Part shown: piece after piece, positions 1 through 8,536 of the stretch
Layout: each line of letters starts with the position of its first letter
How positions within the stretch are numbered: the first letter of the stretch is position 1
Origin: Pseudoscardovia suis
GTDB taxonomy: Bacteria; Actinomycetota; Actinomycetes; Actinomycetales; Bifidobacteriaceae
Length of the DNA: 64,000 nt
NCBI RefSeq assembly: GCF_002797875.1
Contig: NZ_PGFC01000002.1
Coordinates: forward strand, 310,001 to 374,000
Direction: 5' to 3'
Program-made: the position numbers and the translations under genes
Notes under the pieces: model-generated
The model's database searches: none
What the model was told of the DNA's origin: nothing
What the model saw: the letters and a program-made list of their open reading frames with translations, nothing else

Positions 1-1
1 C

Positions 2-265
2 AAGAAGGGCCCCTTCGTCGACGCCCACTTGCAGAAGAAGGTCGACGAGCAGAACGAGAAGGGCACGCACAACGTCATCAAGACGTGGTCGCGCCGTTCG
101 ATGATCACCCCTGATTTCATCGGACACACCTTCGCTGTTCACGATGGTCGCAAGCACGTGCCCGTGTTCGTGACCGAAGCAATGGTTGGTCACAAGCTCG
201 GTGAGTTCGCTCCTACGCGTACTTTCCGTGGCCATGTGAAGGATGACAAGAAGGCACGCCGCTAA
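2..265 (+). CDS. rpsS: 30S ribosomal protein S19 (5' partial)
   Basis: S19 is a small-subunit head protein that forms a complex with S13 near the tRNA sites. The window opens inside the gene. Reading in frame from base 2 gives 87 residues ending TAA, so only about five N-terminal residues are missing compared with the usual 92-93. The family core is visible ([28 protein letters not shown], quoted here in two overlapping parts: [17 protein letters not shown] and [15 protein letters not shown]), followed by [13 protein letters not shown]. It lies 22 bases upstream of rplV, the standard S10-operon order. Confidence 0.97.
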   Translation, partial: KKGPFVDAHLQKKVDEQNEKGTHNVIKTWSRRSMITPDFIGHTFAVHDGRKHVPVFVTEAMVGHKLGEFAPTRTFRGHVKDDKKARR

Positions 266-287
266 AGGCGAGGAAGAGTAGAGACAC

Positions 288-647
288 ATGGAAGCTAAAG
301 CAGTTGCTCGTCACGTCCGCGTGACGCCGCGCAAGGCTCGCCGCATGGTCGACCTCATCCGAGGCAAGCAGGCGGAAGAAGCCATCAACATCCTCAAGTT
401 CGCGCCCCAGGACGCTTCGGTGCCGGTGCTCAAGGTTCTTGAGTCCGCCATCGCAAACGCCCGCGTGAAGGCTGAGCGCGCCAACGAGCAGTTCCACGAG
501 AACGAGCTCGTTGTGACCGAGACCTACGTGGACGAGGGCGTGACCCTCAAGCGTTTCCGCGCTCGTGCGCAGGGACGTGCAGCCCGTATCAACAAGCGCA
601 CCAGCCACATCACCGTGGTCGTCGCCGACAAGGAAGGAACCCGCTAA
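288..647 (+). CDS. rplV: 50S ribosomal protein L22
   Basis: L22 lines the peptide exit tunnel of the large subunit through a long beta-hairpin. The 119-residue product has the normal family length. It starts with the typical [19 protein letters not shown] segment and carries the tunnel hairpin near its C-terminus ([20 protein letters not shown]). A GAGGAAG ribosome-binding site stands about 11 bases before the ATG. The TAA stop is followed directly by the rpsC ATG with no spacer, so the two are translationally linked in the S10 operon. Confidence 0.98.
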   Translation: MEAKAVARHVRVTPRKARRMVDLIRGKQAEEAINILKFAPQDASVPVLKVLESAIANARVKAERANEQFHENELVVTETYVDEGVTLKRFRARAQGRAARINKRTSHITVVVADKEGTR

Positions 648-1466
648 ATGGGACAGAAGATTAACCCGTTCGGCTACCGTCTCGGCGTCACCGAATCTCA
701 CCGCAGCAAGTGGTTCTCCGATTCCGTCAAGCCGGGAGAGCGTTACAGCGATTTCGTGCTTGAGGATGACAAGATCCGCAAGGCCATGAACAAGGACCTG
801 GAGCGTGCCGGTGTTTCCCGCATCGTCATCTCCCGCACTCGTGACCGTGTGCAGGTCGACATCCACACCGCTCGCCCGGGCATCGTCATCGGACGTCGTG
901 GTGCAGAGGCCGATCGCGTGCGTGCCAAGCTTGAGAAGCTCACTGGCAAGCAGGTTCAGCTCAACATCTATGAGGTGAAGAACGCTGACCTGGACGCTCA
1001 GCTCGTTGCACAGTCCATCGCTGAGCAGCTGACCAACCGCGTGACCTTCCGTCGCGCGATGCGCAAGGCTCAGCAGGACGCAATGCGCGCAGGCGCCAAG
1101 GGCATCCGTATCAAGCTGTCCGGCCGCCTCGGTGGTGCTGAAATGAGCCGTTCCGAGTTCTATCGCGAGGGTCGCGTTCCGCTTCAGACGCTTCGCGCTC
1201 TCATTGACTATGGCTTCTTCGAGGCTCGCACCACGTACGGCCGCATCGGCGTGAAGGTGTGGATCTACAAGGGCGACATGACGGACGAGGAGTTCGAGGA
1301 GCAGCAGGCTCAGCAGAACAACCGTGGCCGTCGTGGTGACCGTCGTCCGCGCGGCAACCGCCGTGCTGCCAAGGAAGCAGCAACCGAGAACAAGCCGCAG
1401 GAAGCCCAGGCGGCTCCTGCAGCCGCTGCGGAGGCTCCCGCAGCCGCAACGGAAGCAAAGGAGTGA
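648..1466 (+). CDS. rpsC: 30S ribosomal protein S3
   Basis: S3 is a head protein at the mRNA entry channel. The 272-residue product begins [13 protein letters not shown]. It has the KH domain with its GxxG-type loop ([14 protein letters not shown], about residues 78-91) and the S3 C-terminal domain ([21 protein letters not shown], about 166-185). After about residue 220 there is a family-unlike tail that is first Arg/Gly-rich, then Ala/Glu-rich and acidic, making it longer than the E. coli protein (233 residues). Such tails recur in several genes of this cluster. The start directly abuts the rplV stop. Confidence 0.98.
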   Translation: MGQKINPFGYRLGVTESHRSKWFSDSVKPGERYSDFVLEDDKIRKAMNKDLERAGVSRIVISRTRDRVQVDIHTARPGIVIGRRGAEADRVRAKLEKLTGKQVQLNIYEVKNADLDAQLVAQSIAEQLTNRVTFRRAMRKAQQDAMRAGAKGIRIKLSGRLGGAEMSRSEFYREGRVPLQTLRALIDYGFFEARTTYGRIGVKVWIYKGDMTDEEFEEQQAQQNNRGRRGDRRPRGNRRAAKEAATENKPQEAQAAPAAAAEAPAAATEAKE

Positions 1467-1470
1467 CCTG

Positions 1471-1890
1471 ATGCTGATTCCTAAGAGGGTCAAGTATCGC
1501 AAGCAGCAGCGTCCTACGCGTTCTGGCATGTCCAAGGGTGGCAATGAAATCGCTTTCGGCGATTACGGCATCCAGGCACTCGCCCCCGCGTACATCACGA
1601 ATCGTCAGATTGAAGCTGCTCGTATCGCCATGACGCGTTACATCAAGCGCGGTGGTCGTGTGTGGATCACGATCTTCCCTGACCGCCCGCTGACCAAGCA
1701 CGCTCTCGGTTCCCGAATGGGTTCCGGTAAGGGTGCTCCGGAATTCTGGATCGCCAACGTGCGTCCTGGCCGTGTCATGTTCGAAATCGGTGGCGTCCCC
1801 GAGGACGTCGCTCACGAGGCTCTTCGTCGTGCAATCGACAAGATGCCGATGAAGTGCAGGATCATTGCTCGTGAAGGCGGTGAAAACTGA
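1471..1890 (+). CDS. rplP: 50S ribosomal protein L16
   Basis: L16 binds 23S rRNA near the A site. The ATG at 1471 is chosen because an AAGGAG site lies just upstream, overlapping the rpsC stop, and because it gives the canonical [16 protein letters not shown]-terminus and 139 residues. A longer upstream reading in this frame only overlaps rpsC and is not conserved-looking. Internal hallmarks are [14 protein letters not shown] and the [21 protein letters not shown] block. The stop TGA shares its last base with the rpmC ATG. Confidence 0.97.
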   Translation: MLIPKRVKYRKQQRPTRSGMSKGGNEIAFGDYGIQALAPAYITNRQIEAARIAMTRYIKRGGRVWITIFPDRPLTKHALGSRMGSGKGAPEFWIANVRPGRVMFEIGGVPEDVAHEALRRAIDKMPMKCRIIAREGGEN

Positions 1891-2147
1891 TGATCGGAAC
1901 TGCTGAATACAGCATCGAGAATCTCAACGCTAAGACCAACGCTGAAATCGAGGGCGCTCTCAAGAAGTCCAAGGAGGAGCTTTTCAACCTCCGCTTCCAG
2001 TCCGCCACCGGTCAGCTGCAGAACACCGCCCGTCTCAAGGCGGTCAAGCGCGACATCGCCCGCATGTACACGGTGCTTCGCGAGCGTGAGCTCGGCATCA
2101 CCACGGAACCCGCAGGTGAGTCCGACAACAAGGCTGAGGAGAAGTAA
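1890..2147 (+). CDS. rpmC: 50S ribosomal protein L29
   Basis: L29 sits at the exit tunnel rim, where trigger factor and SRP dock. The 85-residue protein has the L29 signature ([20 protein letters not shown]) and the following [15 protein letters not shown] helix. It is somewhat longer than the E. coli protein (63) through an N-terminal leader and an acidic C-terminal tail. Start and stop both overlap their neighbours by one base (TGATG with rplP, TAATG with rpsQ), so translation is tightly coupled. Confidence 0.96.
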   Translation: MIGTAEYSIENLNAKTNAEIEGALKKSKEELFNLRFQSATGQLQNTARLKAVKRDIARMYTVLRERELGITTEPAGESDNKAEEK

Positions 2148-2422
2148 TGGCTGAAGCTACTGAAACTCAGGAGCGGAATTTCCGCAAGACCCGCCGCGGC
2201 TACGTGGTGTCCGACGCTGCTGACAAGACCATTACGGTCGAGCTCGAGCAGCGTTCCACCCACCCGCTGTATGGCAAGGTCGTGCGTTCCACTCGTAAGG
2301 TCAAGGCCCATGATGAAAACAACGAGGCACATGTCGGTGACCTTGTTACAATTATGGAGACTCGTCCTTTGAGCAAGACGAAGCGCTGGCGTTTGGCAGC
2401 GATCGTCGAGCGCGCAAAGTAA
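2147..2422 (+). CDS. rpsQ: 30S ribosomal protein S17
   Basis: S17 is a primary 16S rRNA-binding protein. The 91-residue product contains the OB-fold core with [19 protein letters not shown] and the conserved [18 protein letters not shown] segment. It ends the S10-operon part of the window. The next 119 bases to rplN are unusually long for this cluster and contain a nested inverted-repeat structure, listed separately. Confidence 0.97.
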   Translation: MAEATETQERNFRKTRRGYVVSDAADKTITVELEQRSTHPLYGKVVRSTRKVKAHDENNEAHVGDLVTIMETRPLSKTKRWRLAAIVERAK

Positions 2423-2440
2423 TAAGTTCGGCAAGGCTCG

Positions 2441-2514
2441 CCGTACACCACGATTAGGGCCGCATCGTCCGATGCGCTAGCATAGGATACTTGCGGCCCT
2501 TTTCGGGTGTACGG
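2441..2514 (+). promoter_or_regulatory. Nested RNA-like structure in the rplN leader
   Basis: Two nested perfect 9-bp inverted repeats are visible. The outer pair is CCGTACACC at 2441-2449 with GGTGTACGG at 2506-2514. The inner pair is AGGGCCGCA at 2456-2464 with TGCGGCCCT at 2492-2500, followed by TTTTC. A small competing hairpin (GCATCG/CGATGC, 2462-2467 and 2470-2475) shares bases with the inner stem. The inner stem plus T-run resembles a terminator and the outer stem closes around it. The placement at the S10/spc boundary suggests an attenuator or ribosomal-protein-binding leader. This function is inferred. Confidence 0.55.
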
Positions 2515-2541
2515 GGAGGACCAGCTCGGCTAAGGAGAAAT

Positions 2542-2910
2542 ATGATTCAGCAAGAATCAAGGCTTAAAGTCGCCGACAACACGGGCGCCAAGGAAATCCT
2601 GGCAATCCGCGTGCTCGGTGGTTCTAAGCGACGCTACGCCGGCATTGGCGACATCATCGTCGCCAGCGTCAAGGATGCAATTCCTGGCGGCTCGGTGAAG
2701 AAGGGCGACGTGGTCAAGGCCGTCGTCGTCCGCACTGTCAAGGAAAGCCGCCGCAAGGATGGCTCCTACATCAAGTTCGACGAGAACGCTGCCGTCATTC
2801 TCGGCAATGGCCGTGAACCGCGTGGCACTCGTATCTTCGGACCGGTCGGTCGTGAACTGCGCGACAAGCGCTTCATGAAGATCGTGTCCCTCGCTCCGGA
2901 GGTGATCTGA
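2542..2910 (+). CDS. rplN: 50S ribosomal protein L14
   Basis: L14 contributes to the inter-subunit bridges. The ATG at 2542 follows AAGGAG with ideal spacing and gives the standard [20 protein letters not shown]-terminus and 122 residues. An in-frame start further upstream would only translate the structured leader and is rejected. The conserved [20 protein letters not shown] and [11 protein letters not shown] blocks are present. It opens the spc gene order (L14, L24, L5, S14, S8, L6, L18, S5, L30, L15, SecY). Confidence 0.98.
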   Translation: MIQQESRLKVADNTGAKEILAIRVLGGSKRRYAGIGDIIVASVKDAIPGGSVKKGDVVKAVVVRTVKESRRKDGSYIKFDENAAVILGNGREPRGTRIFGPVGRELRDKRFMKIVSLAPEVI

Positions 2911-2911
2911 C

Positions 2912-3247
2912 ATGGTAGCCAAGATCAAGCAAGGCGATCAGGTCAAGGTCATCAAGGGCCGCGACCGCGGCGCAGAAGGCAAGGTCCTTCGCGTCCTCTC
3001 CAACGGTCGTATCATCGTTGAAGGCGTTCAGATCGTGAAGAAGCACGTGCGTGCCACGCGCGAAGGCCAGGAGTCTGGCATCATCTCGACTGAGGCCCCC
3101 ATCGATCGCTCCAACGTAATGCTCATCGATCCCGAGTCGGGCAAGCCGACCCGCGTTGGCGTTCACGTGAAGGAAGAGGTCCGTGACGGCAAGGTGAAGC
3201 GCGTGCGCACTCGCTATGCCAAGAAGTCCGGAAAGGAGATCGCATGA
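2912..3247 (+). CDS. rplX: 50S ribosomal protein L24
   Basis: L24 initiates large-subunit assembly. The 111-residue protein carries the KOW motif ([20 protein letters not shown]) at its N-terminus and [10 protein letters not shown] in the middle. It is preceded by a near-perfect Shine-Dalgarno (GGAGGTGATC) that overlaps the end of rplN, with one base between stop and ATG. Its own stop overlaps the rplE ATG as ATGA. Confidence 0.97.
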   Translation: MVAKIKQGDQVKVIKGRDRGAEGKVLRVLSNGRIIVEGVQIVKKHVRATREGQESGIISTEAPIDRSNVMLIDPESGKPTRVGVHVKEEVRDGKVKRVRTRYAKKSGKEIA

Positions 3248-3810
3248 GCGATATCGAAGCTCCCGCGACCCCGCGTCTGAAGCAAAAGTACAATGAGGAG
3301 ATCGTTCCTGAGCTCGAGAAGGAGTTCAAGCACGCTAACCCCATGCAGATTCCTCGTCTCACCAAGGTCGTCGTCTCCATGGGCGTCGGTGCCGCAGCTC
3401 GCGACTCCAAGCTCATCGAAGGCGCAGTCAAGGACCTGACCCTGATCACCGGTCAGAAGCCGAAGATCACGAAGGCGAAGAAGTCCGTCGCACAGTTCCA
3501 TCTGCGCGAAGGCCAGGAAATCGGTGCGTTCGTCACGCTTCGTGGCGACCGCATGTGGGAATTCCTGGATCGCCTGCTGACGCTCGCCCTGCCGCGTATC
3601 CGCGATTTCCGCGGCATCAACGGCAAGCAGTTCGACGGCAATGGCAACTACAACTTCGGTCTGACCGAGCAGTCCATGTTCCATGAGATCGATCCCGATA
3701 ACATCGATCACGTGCGTGGTATGGACATCACCGTTGTGACCACCACCAAGGACGATAAGGAAGCTTACGCGCTGCTCAAGGCTCTCGGCTTCCCGTTCAA
3801 GGAGAACTGA
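3244..3810 (+). CDS. rplE: 50S ribosomal protein L5
   Basis: L5 binds 5S rRNA and contacts P-site tRNA. The 188-residue product has the hallmarks [18 protein letters not shown], the [14 protein letters not shown] block, and the C-terminal [19 protein letters not shown]. The length is typical for Actinobacteria. The ATG overlaps the rplX stop by four bases (ATGA) and sits behind AAGGAGATCGC. Confidence 0.98.
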   Translation: MSDIEAPATPRLKQKYNEEIVPELEKEFKHANPMQIPRLTKVVVSMGVGAAARDSKLIEGAVKDLTLITGQKPKITKAKKSVAQFHLREGQEIGAFVTLRGDRMWEFLDRLLTLALPRIRDFRGINGKQFDGNGNYNFGLTEQSMFHEIDPDNIDHVRGMDITVVTTTKDDKEAYALLKALGFPFKEN

Positions 3811-3811
3811 A

Positions 3812-3997
3812 ATGGCAAAAACCGCTCTGAAGAACAAGGCGGCCGCTAAGCCGAAGTTTAAGGTGCGCGCTTACACGCGTTGCCAGGTCTGCGGTCGTCC
3901 CCATTCCGTGTATCGCAAGTTCGGCCTGTGCCGCGTGTGCCTTCGTGAGAAGGCCCACCGCGGTGAGCTGCCCGGCGTGACGAAGTCCAGTTGGTGA
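3812..3997 (+). CDS. rpsN: 30S ribosomal protein S14, zinc-binding type Z
   Basis: S14 completes the 30S head next to S3 and S10. This 61-residue form is the short zinc-binding type. Two CxxC pairs are visible in [20 protein letters not shown]. It ends [12 protein letters not shown] as usual. The gene starts one base after the rplE stop behind CAAGGAG. An 86-base gap with a hairpin separates it from rpsH. Confidence 0.97.
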   Translation: MAKTALKNKAAAKPKFKVRAYTRCQVCGRPHSVYRKFGLCRVCLREKAHRGELPGVTKSSW

Positions 3998-4019
3998 TAT
4001 TTGACGCTGAAGGTCTGCG

Positions 4020-4048
4020 GCTGTGCCGGATGAGAATCCGAGCACAGC
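4020..4048 (+). promoter_or_regulatory. Hairpin upstream of rpsH
   Basis: GCTGTGCCGGAT at 4020-4031 pairs with ATCCG-A-GCACAGC at 4036-4048. This gives a 12-bp stem with one bulged A (4041) and a GAGA tetraloop. There is no T-run behind it, so it is not a simple terminator. S8 is the classical autoregulator of the spc operon in E. coli, where it binds a bulged helix in the message. A bulged stem directly before rpsH could play that role here, but this is an inference from position and shape. Confidence 0.4.
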
Positions 4049-4083
4049 GGCGGAAACCACGGCGAGGAAGGGCATAAGCCCAC

Positions 4084-4482
4084 ATGACAATGACAGATCC
4101 GATCGCAGACATGCTTACGCGTCTGCGTAATGCGAGCGCGGCTAAGCACAAGACCGTTGACATGCCGTACTCCAAGTTCAAGGCGAACATCGCTGATATC
4201 CTCAAGCGCGAGGGTTATATCAAGGATTACACCGCCAAGGAAGCCAAGGTCGGCAAGACCCTTGAGATCACTCTCAAGTACGGTCAGTACGGCCAGCGTT
4301 CCATCCAGGGCATCAAGCGCGTGTCGAAGCCTGGTCTTCGTCGTTACGCGAAGTCCGATGAGCTCCCCATGCCGCTCGGCGGCCTGGGCATCGCCATCAT
4401 TTCGACTTCCTCCGGCCTGATGACTCAGAAGGAATGCCTGGACAAGGGCATCGGCGGCGAAATCGTCGCTTTCGTTTGGTGA
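4084..4482 (+). CDS. rpsH: 30S ribosomal protein S8
   Basis: S8 binds the central domain of 16S rRNA early in assembly. The 132-residue product has the N-terminal [13 protein letters not shown] segment, KREGYIKDY, and the C-terminal signature [15 protein letters not shown] followed by GGEIVAFVW. Length and ends are canonical. GAGGAAGGGC precedes the ATG. The next gene, rplF, begins 17 bases downstream. Confidence 0.98.
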   Translation: MTMTDPIADMLTRLRNASAAKHKTVDMPYSKFKANIADILKREGYIKDYTAKEAKVGKTLEITLKYGQYGQRSIQGIKRVSKPGLRRYAKSDELPMPLGGLGIAIISTSSGLMTQKECLDKGIGGEIVAFVW

Positions 4483-4499
4483 GAAAGGAGAGCTGAAAC

Positions 4500-5039
4500 A
4501 TGGCATCGCATATTGGTAAGCTCCCCATCGCCATTCCGTCCGGCGTTGAGGCATCCGTTAAGGATTCCACGGTCACCGTCAAGGGCCCGAAGGGCACCGA
4601 CGAGTACACCTTCCCGGAGAATATCTCCGTGGAAGTGCAGGACAACGAGATCGTGGTGTCCGCTGCTGACAATGAGCGTGAGACCCGTGCAAAGCACGGT
4701 CTGGCTCGCGCAATCATCGCATCCAAGGTCAAGGGCGTGCATGAGGGTTACCGCAAGCACCTGCTCATCGTCGGCACCGGTTACCGCGTGCAGGCCAAGG
4801 GCAAGGGCCTCGAGTTCTCCCTCGGTTACTCGCACACCATTACCGTGAACGCTCCTGAAGGCATCACGTTCGAGGTGCCGAACCAGAACGAGCTTTTCGT
4901 GTCCGGCATGGACAAGCAGCTCGTCGGTCAGGTTGCCGCGAACATCCGCAAGCTGCGCGCCCCGGAACCCTACAAGGGCAAGGGCATCAAGTACGAGGAT
5001 GAGCACATCCTGCGCAAGGCTGGAAAGGCTGGTAAGTAA
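4500..5039 (+). CDS. rplF: 50S ribosomal protein L6
   Basis: L6 lies near the sarcin-ricin loop and the factor-binding site. The 179-residue protein begins [17 protein letters not shown]. It contains two L6 repeats and ends with the [16 protein letters not shown] signature. AAAGGAG precedes the ATG. The stop shares one base with the rplR ATG (TAATG). Confidence 0.98.
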   Translation: MASHIGKLPIAIPSGVEASVKDSTVTVKGPKGTDEYTFPENISVEVQDNEIVVSAADNERETRAKHGLARAIIASKVKGVHEGYRKHLLIVGTGYRVQAKGKGLEFSLGYSHTITVNAPEGITFEVPNQNELFVSGMDKQLVGQVAANIRKLRAPEPYKGKGIKYEDEHILRKAGKAGK

Positions 5040-5407
5040 TGAGCGTCAAGATCCTGGGTAAGGGCAAGTTCGTTGCCCGCGCGCGTCGTCACGCTCGTAT
5101 CCGCAAGAAGGTCGTCGGCACCCCGGAGCGTCCCCGCCTCGTGGTGACCCGTACCAACCGCAACATCATCGCCCAGATCGTCGATGACACCAAGGGCGTG
5201 ACGCTCGTTTCCGAGTCCACGCTCCACAATGACTTCGACTTCAAGGGCACCAAGACCGAAGCCGCCAAGGAAGTTGGCCTGCGTATTGCAGCAAAGGCCA
5301 AGGAGGCTGGCATCACCGCCGTGTGCTTCGACCGCGGTGGCAACAAGTACCACGGCCGCGTCGCAGCGGTTGCTGATGGTGCTCGCGAAGGAGGCCTGGC
5401 GCTGTGA
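5039..5407 (+). CDS. rplR: 50S ribosomal protein L18
   Basis: L18 binds 5S rRNA with L5. The 122-residue protein has [27 protein letters not shown] at its start (shown as [18 protein letters not shown] and VVTRTNRNI) and the C-terminal [25 protein letters not shown]. The latter reads as [13 protein letters not shown] followed by ADGAREGGL. It overlaps rplF by one base and rpsE by four (GTGA). Confidence 0.97.
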   Translation: MSVKILGKGKFVARARRHARIRKKVVGTPERPRLVVTRTNRNIIAQIVDDTKGVTLVSESTLHNDFDFKGTKTEAAKEVGLRIAAKAKEAGITAVCFDRGGNKYHGRVAAVADGAREGGLAL

Positions 5408-6123
5408 GCGATAACGAAGTTAAGGAAACTGCAGTGGCAGAACAGTCCGACAACAACGCGGCAGCGACGAAGTCCGACGAGCGCAAGGGCCGCCGCGGCG
5501 GCCGCAACGAGCGTCGCAACCGTCGTGATCACGAGGAGAACCGCGGCGACGAGATGCTCGATCGCGTCGTCACGATCAACCGTGTCGCTAAGGTTCACAA
5601 GGGCGGTCGCACGTTCAGCTTCGCGGCTCTGGTTGTCGTCGGTGACGGCAACGGTACCGTGGGCGTGGGCTACGGCAAGTCCCGCGAGGTCCCGGCTGCA
5701 ATCGCCAAGGGCCAGCTCGATGCCAAGAAGCACATGTTCACCGTTCCGCGCGTTCGTGGCACCATCACCCATCCGGTGATCGGCCATGACGCCGCCGGCA
5801 CTGTGCTGCTTCGTCCGGCTGCCCCGGGTACCGGCGTTATCGCCGGTGGCGCTGTGCGTGCAGTCATGGAGTGCGCAGGTATCTCTGATATCCTGACCAA
5901 GTCCATGGGCTCCGACAACGCTATCAACACCGTGAATGCGACCGTTGCAGCTCTCAAGCAGCTCGAAGAGCCTGAAGAGGTTGCTGCCCGTCGTGGCCTG
6001 TCGCTTCAGGAAGTTGCTCCTGACCGCCTCCTGCGTGAGCGCGCCAAGGGCATCGCTGAGGCTCGCGAGGCTCGCGAAAAGGCTGCGGCTGAGAAGGCCG
6101 CCGAGAAGAAGGATGGTGAGTGA
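5404..6123 (+). CDS. rpsE: 30S ribosomal protein S5
   Basis: S5 takes part in mRNA unwinding and decoding accuracy. The product is 239 residues, against about 166 in E. coli. The extra length is an N-terminal, charged Arg/Gly-rich extension of roughly 50 residues and an Ala/Glu/Lys C-terminal tail. The core is clear: the S5 double-stranded RNA-binding domain with [20 protein letters not shown] and the conserved GAGxxxx-type stretch [18 protein letters not shown]. The start is GTG, overlapping the rplR stop. An ATG-type start further in would cut the extension but not the core. Confidence 0.97.
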   Translation: MSDNEVKETAVAEQSDNNAAATKSDERKGRRGGRNERRNRRDHEENRGDEMLDRVVTINRVAKVHKGGRTFSFAALVVVGDGNGTVGVGYGKSREVPAAIAKGQLDAKKHMFTVPRVRGTITHPVIGHDAAGTVLLRPAAPGTGVIAGGAVRAVMECAGISDILTKSMGSDNAINTVNATVAALKQLEEPEEVAARRGLSLQEVAPDRLLRERAKGIAEAREAREKAAAEKAAEKKDGE

Positions 6124-6311
6124 TGGCTGACAAGCAGATCAAGGTCACCCTGGTTCGTGGTCTTGTGAACCGCACCCCCAACCAGCGTGTGAACGTCAAG
6201 CAGCTCGGCCTGCACAAGATCGGCCAGTCCGTGATCGTCCCTGATGATCCGGTCCATCGTGGCATCATCCAGAAGGTGCGCCACATGGTCACCGTCGAGG
6301 AGGCTAACTGA
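6123..6311 (+). CDS. rpmD: 50S ribosomal protein L30
   Basis: This small 62-residue large-subunit protein has the typical KVTLVRGLVNRTPNQR and GLHKIGQSVIVPDDP segments. I take the ATG at 6123, which overlaps the rpsE stop as TGATG. A GTG one codon earlier is in frame but would add only one residue. It is followed after two bases by rplO. Confidence 0.95.
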   Translation: MADKQIKVTLVRGLVNRTPNQRVNVKQLGLHKIGQSVIVPDDPVHRGIIQKVRHMVTVEEAN

Positions 6312-6313
6312 TT

Positions 6314-6778
6314 ATGGCTAATAACAACGAAGAAGTCGACATCCTCCAGATGCACAACCTTCGTCCGGCTCCGGGCGCCAACAAGAAGCGCATCCGCGTC
6401 GGCCGTGGTGAAGGCTCCAAGGGCAAGACCTCGGGCCGTGGCACCAAGGGCACGGGCGCTCGTTATCAGGTTCGTCCTGGTTTCGAAGGCGGCCAGCTGC
6501 CTCTGTACATGCGTCTGCCGAAGCTGCGCGGCTTCAAGAGCCCCTTCAAGAAGGAGTTCCAGGTCGTCAACCTCAAGCGCATTGCCGAAGTCTTCCCCGA
6601 TGGCGGCGACGTCACCGTCGAGGCTCTCGTCAAGGCAGGCCTTGTGCGCTCCGGTTATCCGGTCAAGGTTCTCGCTGACGGTGAGATCTCCAAGGCTTAC
6701 AACTTCAAGGGCGTGAAGGCTTCTGCCTCCGCTTCCAAGAAGATCGAGGCCGCAGGTGGTTCCGTCTCCGAGGAGTAG
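6314..6778 (+). CDS. rplO: 50S ribosomal protein L15
   Basis: L15 is a late assembly protein of the large subunit. The 154-residue product has LQMHNLRPAPGANKKRIRVGRGEGSKGKTSGRGTKGTGAR near the N-terminus. Key parts are LRPAPGAN, RVGRGEGSKGKTSGRGTKG and FEGGQLPLYMRLPKLRGF. It ends the ribosomal part of the spc operon. A strong terminator hairpin follows within 60 bases. Confidence 0.98.
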   Translation: MANNNEEVDILQMHNLRPAPGANKKRIRVGRGEGSKGKTSGRGTKGTGARYQVRPGFEGGQLPLYMRLPKLRGFKSPFKKEFQVVNLKRIAEVFPDGGDVTVEALVKAGLVRSGYPVKVLADGEISKAYNFKGVKASASASKKIEAAGGSVSEE

Positions 6779-6833
6779 CTCTTATGAGCGAAACACGCAA
6801 GAAGCGATGAGCCTCTTGTGTAAGTGAAGAAAT

Positions 6834-6877
6834 TTCGCCCCTTTCCCGCTTTTCGGCGGGGGAGGGGCGAATTCTTT
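6834..6877 (+). terminator. Intrinsic terminator after rplO
   Basis: Bases 6834-6849 pair with 6856-6871 in a 16-bp stem around a TTTTCG loop. The outer part is TTCGCCCC/GGGGCGAA and the inner part CCCGC/GCGGG. It is followed by TTCTTT. This separates the ribosomal genes from secY-adk, which have their own promoter just downstream. Confidence 0.8.
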
Positions 6878-6879
6878 GC

Positions 6880-6885
6880 TATGAT
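6880..6885 (+). promoter_or_regulatory. Candidate -10 box for secY-adk
   Basis: A TATGAT hexamer lies just after the terminator and 71 bases before the secY GTG. No good -35 hexamer is seen at the right distance, because that position falls in the terminator stem. The call rests on the -10 match and the position between terminator and gene. Confidence 0.4.
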
Positions 6886-6955
6886 GTTGTTCAGTGTGTG
6901 CCCGAACGGGTAGCGGCGTAGGAGTCCGTTGATCCGACCGAGGAAGGAACATCTA

Positions 6956-8422
6956 GTGAAAACGCTGATCCAAGCGTTGCGCACAAAGGAGCTGCGCAAC
7001 AAGATCCTGTTCGTCTTGTTGATGATTCTCATCTACCGCATCGGATCGTATATCCCCACTCCAGGCGTCGATTACAAGGCTGTCCATGAGTGCGTGACCA
7101 CCATGTCCGGCTCCAGCCAAGAGAACTTCGTCGGGCTCGTCAACCTCTTCTCCGGCGGCTCGTTGCTCCAGCTGTCGATCTTCGCGCTCGGCGTCACGCC
7201 GTACATCACGGCGTCCATCGTGATCCAGCTGCTCCGCGTCGTCATTCCGCGATTCGAACAGCTGCATCGTGAAGGCCAGTCTGGTGAAGCAAAGCTCACC
7301 GAATACACGCGTTACCTGACCATCGGCCTCGCCGTGCTCCAATCCAGCACCATCATCGTCACCGCCCGAACCGGCGCCCTGTTCAACTACATGTGCTCCG
7401 ACGTGATCCCCGACACGTCCTTCGCCAACATGCTCATCATGGTGATGGTCCTGACCGGCGCAACCGGTTTCATCATGTGGATGGCCGAGCTTGTGACCGA
7501 CAAGGGCATCGGCAACGGCATGTCCGTGTTGATCTTCATCTCCATCTGCTCCGGCTTCCTCAATAACCTGTGGAACATCCACACCGAGGAGAACGGCTGG
7601 GTCAAGTTCGGTGTCGTCGTTGGCGTGTTCATCGTCATCCTTATCTTCGTGGACTATGTCGAGCTGTGCCAGCGTCGTATCCCGGTGCAGTACACCCGCC
7701 GCATGATCGGTCGCAAGATGTACGGCGGAAGCTCCACGTATCTGCCGCTCAAGATCAACATGTCCGGCGTTATTCCGCCCATCTTCGCATCGTCCATCCT
7801 GTCGGTGCCTACGTTGATTTCGCAGTTTGGCAATTCCGATCAGTCGTGGGTCCAGTGGATCAACACGAACCTTGGTTCCTCCACCACCGTGTGGTACATC
7901 GTGCTGTATTCGCTCATGATCGTGTTCTTCACCTTCTTCTACACGTCCGTCACTTTCAACCCCGAAGAGGTCGCGGACGACATGAAGGAGTATGGCGGCT
8001 TCATCCCTGGCGTTCGTGCCGGTCGAGCAACCGCTGAATACCTCAACTACGTCATGAACCGTCTCAACACGGTGGGTGCCATCTACATTCTGTTCGTCGC
8101 GCTCATCCCGACCGTGCTCATCAAGGCGCTTAACCTCAACACCTCTCTGCCTTTCGGCGGTACGACGATCCTCATCATTGCGGGTGTCGGTCTCGATACC
8201 CTGCGTCAGGCAAAAGCTCAGACCGAACAGTTCCAGTATGAGCACTTCCTTGTTGCGCAGGACCCTGAGAAAATCGAGGATTCCACGGATGATGAGACGG
8301 ACGAATCCGTTGATTCGCAGACCGAGGCCTCTGCCGACGATCAGGCAACCGAGGAAGCGGAAACTGCAACTGCTGATACCGATTCCGATTCCACGGACAA
8401 GGCTTCAGCGGACGCGGAGTGA
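6956..8422 (+). CDS. secY: Preprotein translocase subunit SecY
   Basis: SecY is the channel subunit of the SecYEG translocon in the cytoplasmic membrane. I use the GTG at 6956: AGGAAGGAAC stands at ideal distance, and it gives MKTLIQALRTKELRNKILFV, the family N-terminus. A TTG nine codons earlier lacks a binding site. The 488-residue product has ten membrane segments, the plug and first-helix region (YRIGSYIPTPGV), and the cytoplasmic loop GMSVLIFISI. The unusual part is a final stretch of about 50 residues after FLVAQDPEKIEDS that is almost entirely Asp, Glu, Ser, Thr and Ala. It is discussed as a finding. Confidence 0.97.
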   Translation: MKTLIQALRTKELRNKILFVLLMILIYRIGSYIPTPGVDYKAVHECVTTMSGSSQENFVGLVNLFSGGSLLQLSIFALGVTPYITASIVIQLLRVVIPRFEQLHREGQSGEAKLTEYTRYLTIGLAVLQSSTIIVTARTGALFNYMCSDVIPDTSFANMLIMVMVLTGATGFIMWMAELVTDKGIGNGMSVLIFISICSGFLNNLWNIHTEENGWVKFGVVVGVFIVILIFVDYVELCQRRIPVQYTRRMIGRKMYGGSSTYLPLKINMSGVIPPIFASSILSVPTLISQFGNSDQSWVQWINTNLGSSTTVWYIVLYSLMIVFFTFFYTSVTFNPEEVADDMKEYGGFIPGVRAGRATAEYLNYVMNRLNTVGAIYILFVALIPTVLIKALNLNTSLPFGGTTILIIAGVGLDTLRQAKAQTEQFQYEHFLVAQDPEKIEDSTDDETDESVDSQTEASADDQATEEAETATADTDSDSTDKASADAE

Positions 8423-8536
8423 TGCGACCAAAGGTTCATTAACTCAGGCAGCTTCCATCCACCAATCGAAGAAACACAATCCACGGCGTGGCACACCTAC
8501 CAGTGCGCCGCGCCCATCCAATTCAAGGAGTAATCA

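Noticed and set aside
213..1544. A 443-codon minus-strand frame across rplV and rpsC
   Set aside because: It overlaps three certain ribosomal protein genes and has no recognisable domain. It is an antisense shadow.
2491..2541. Upstream start for rplN
   Set aside because: It would translate the structured leader. The ATG at 2542 has a perfect binding site and gives the universal L14 N-terminus.
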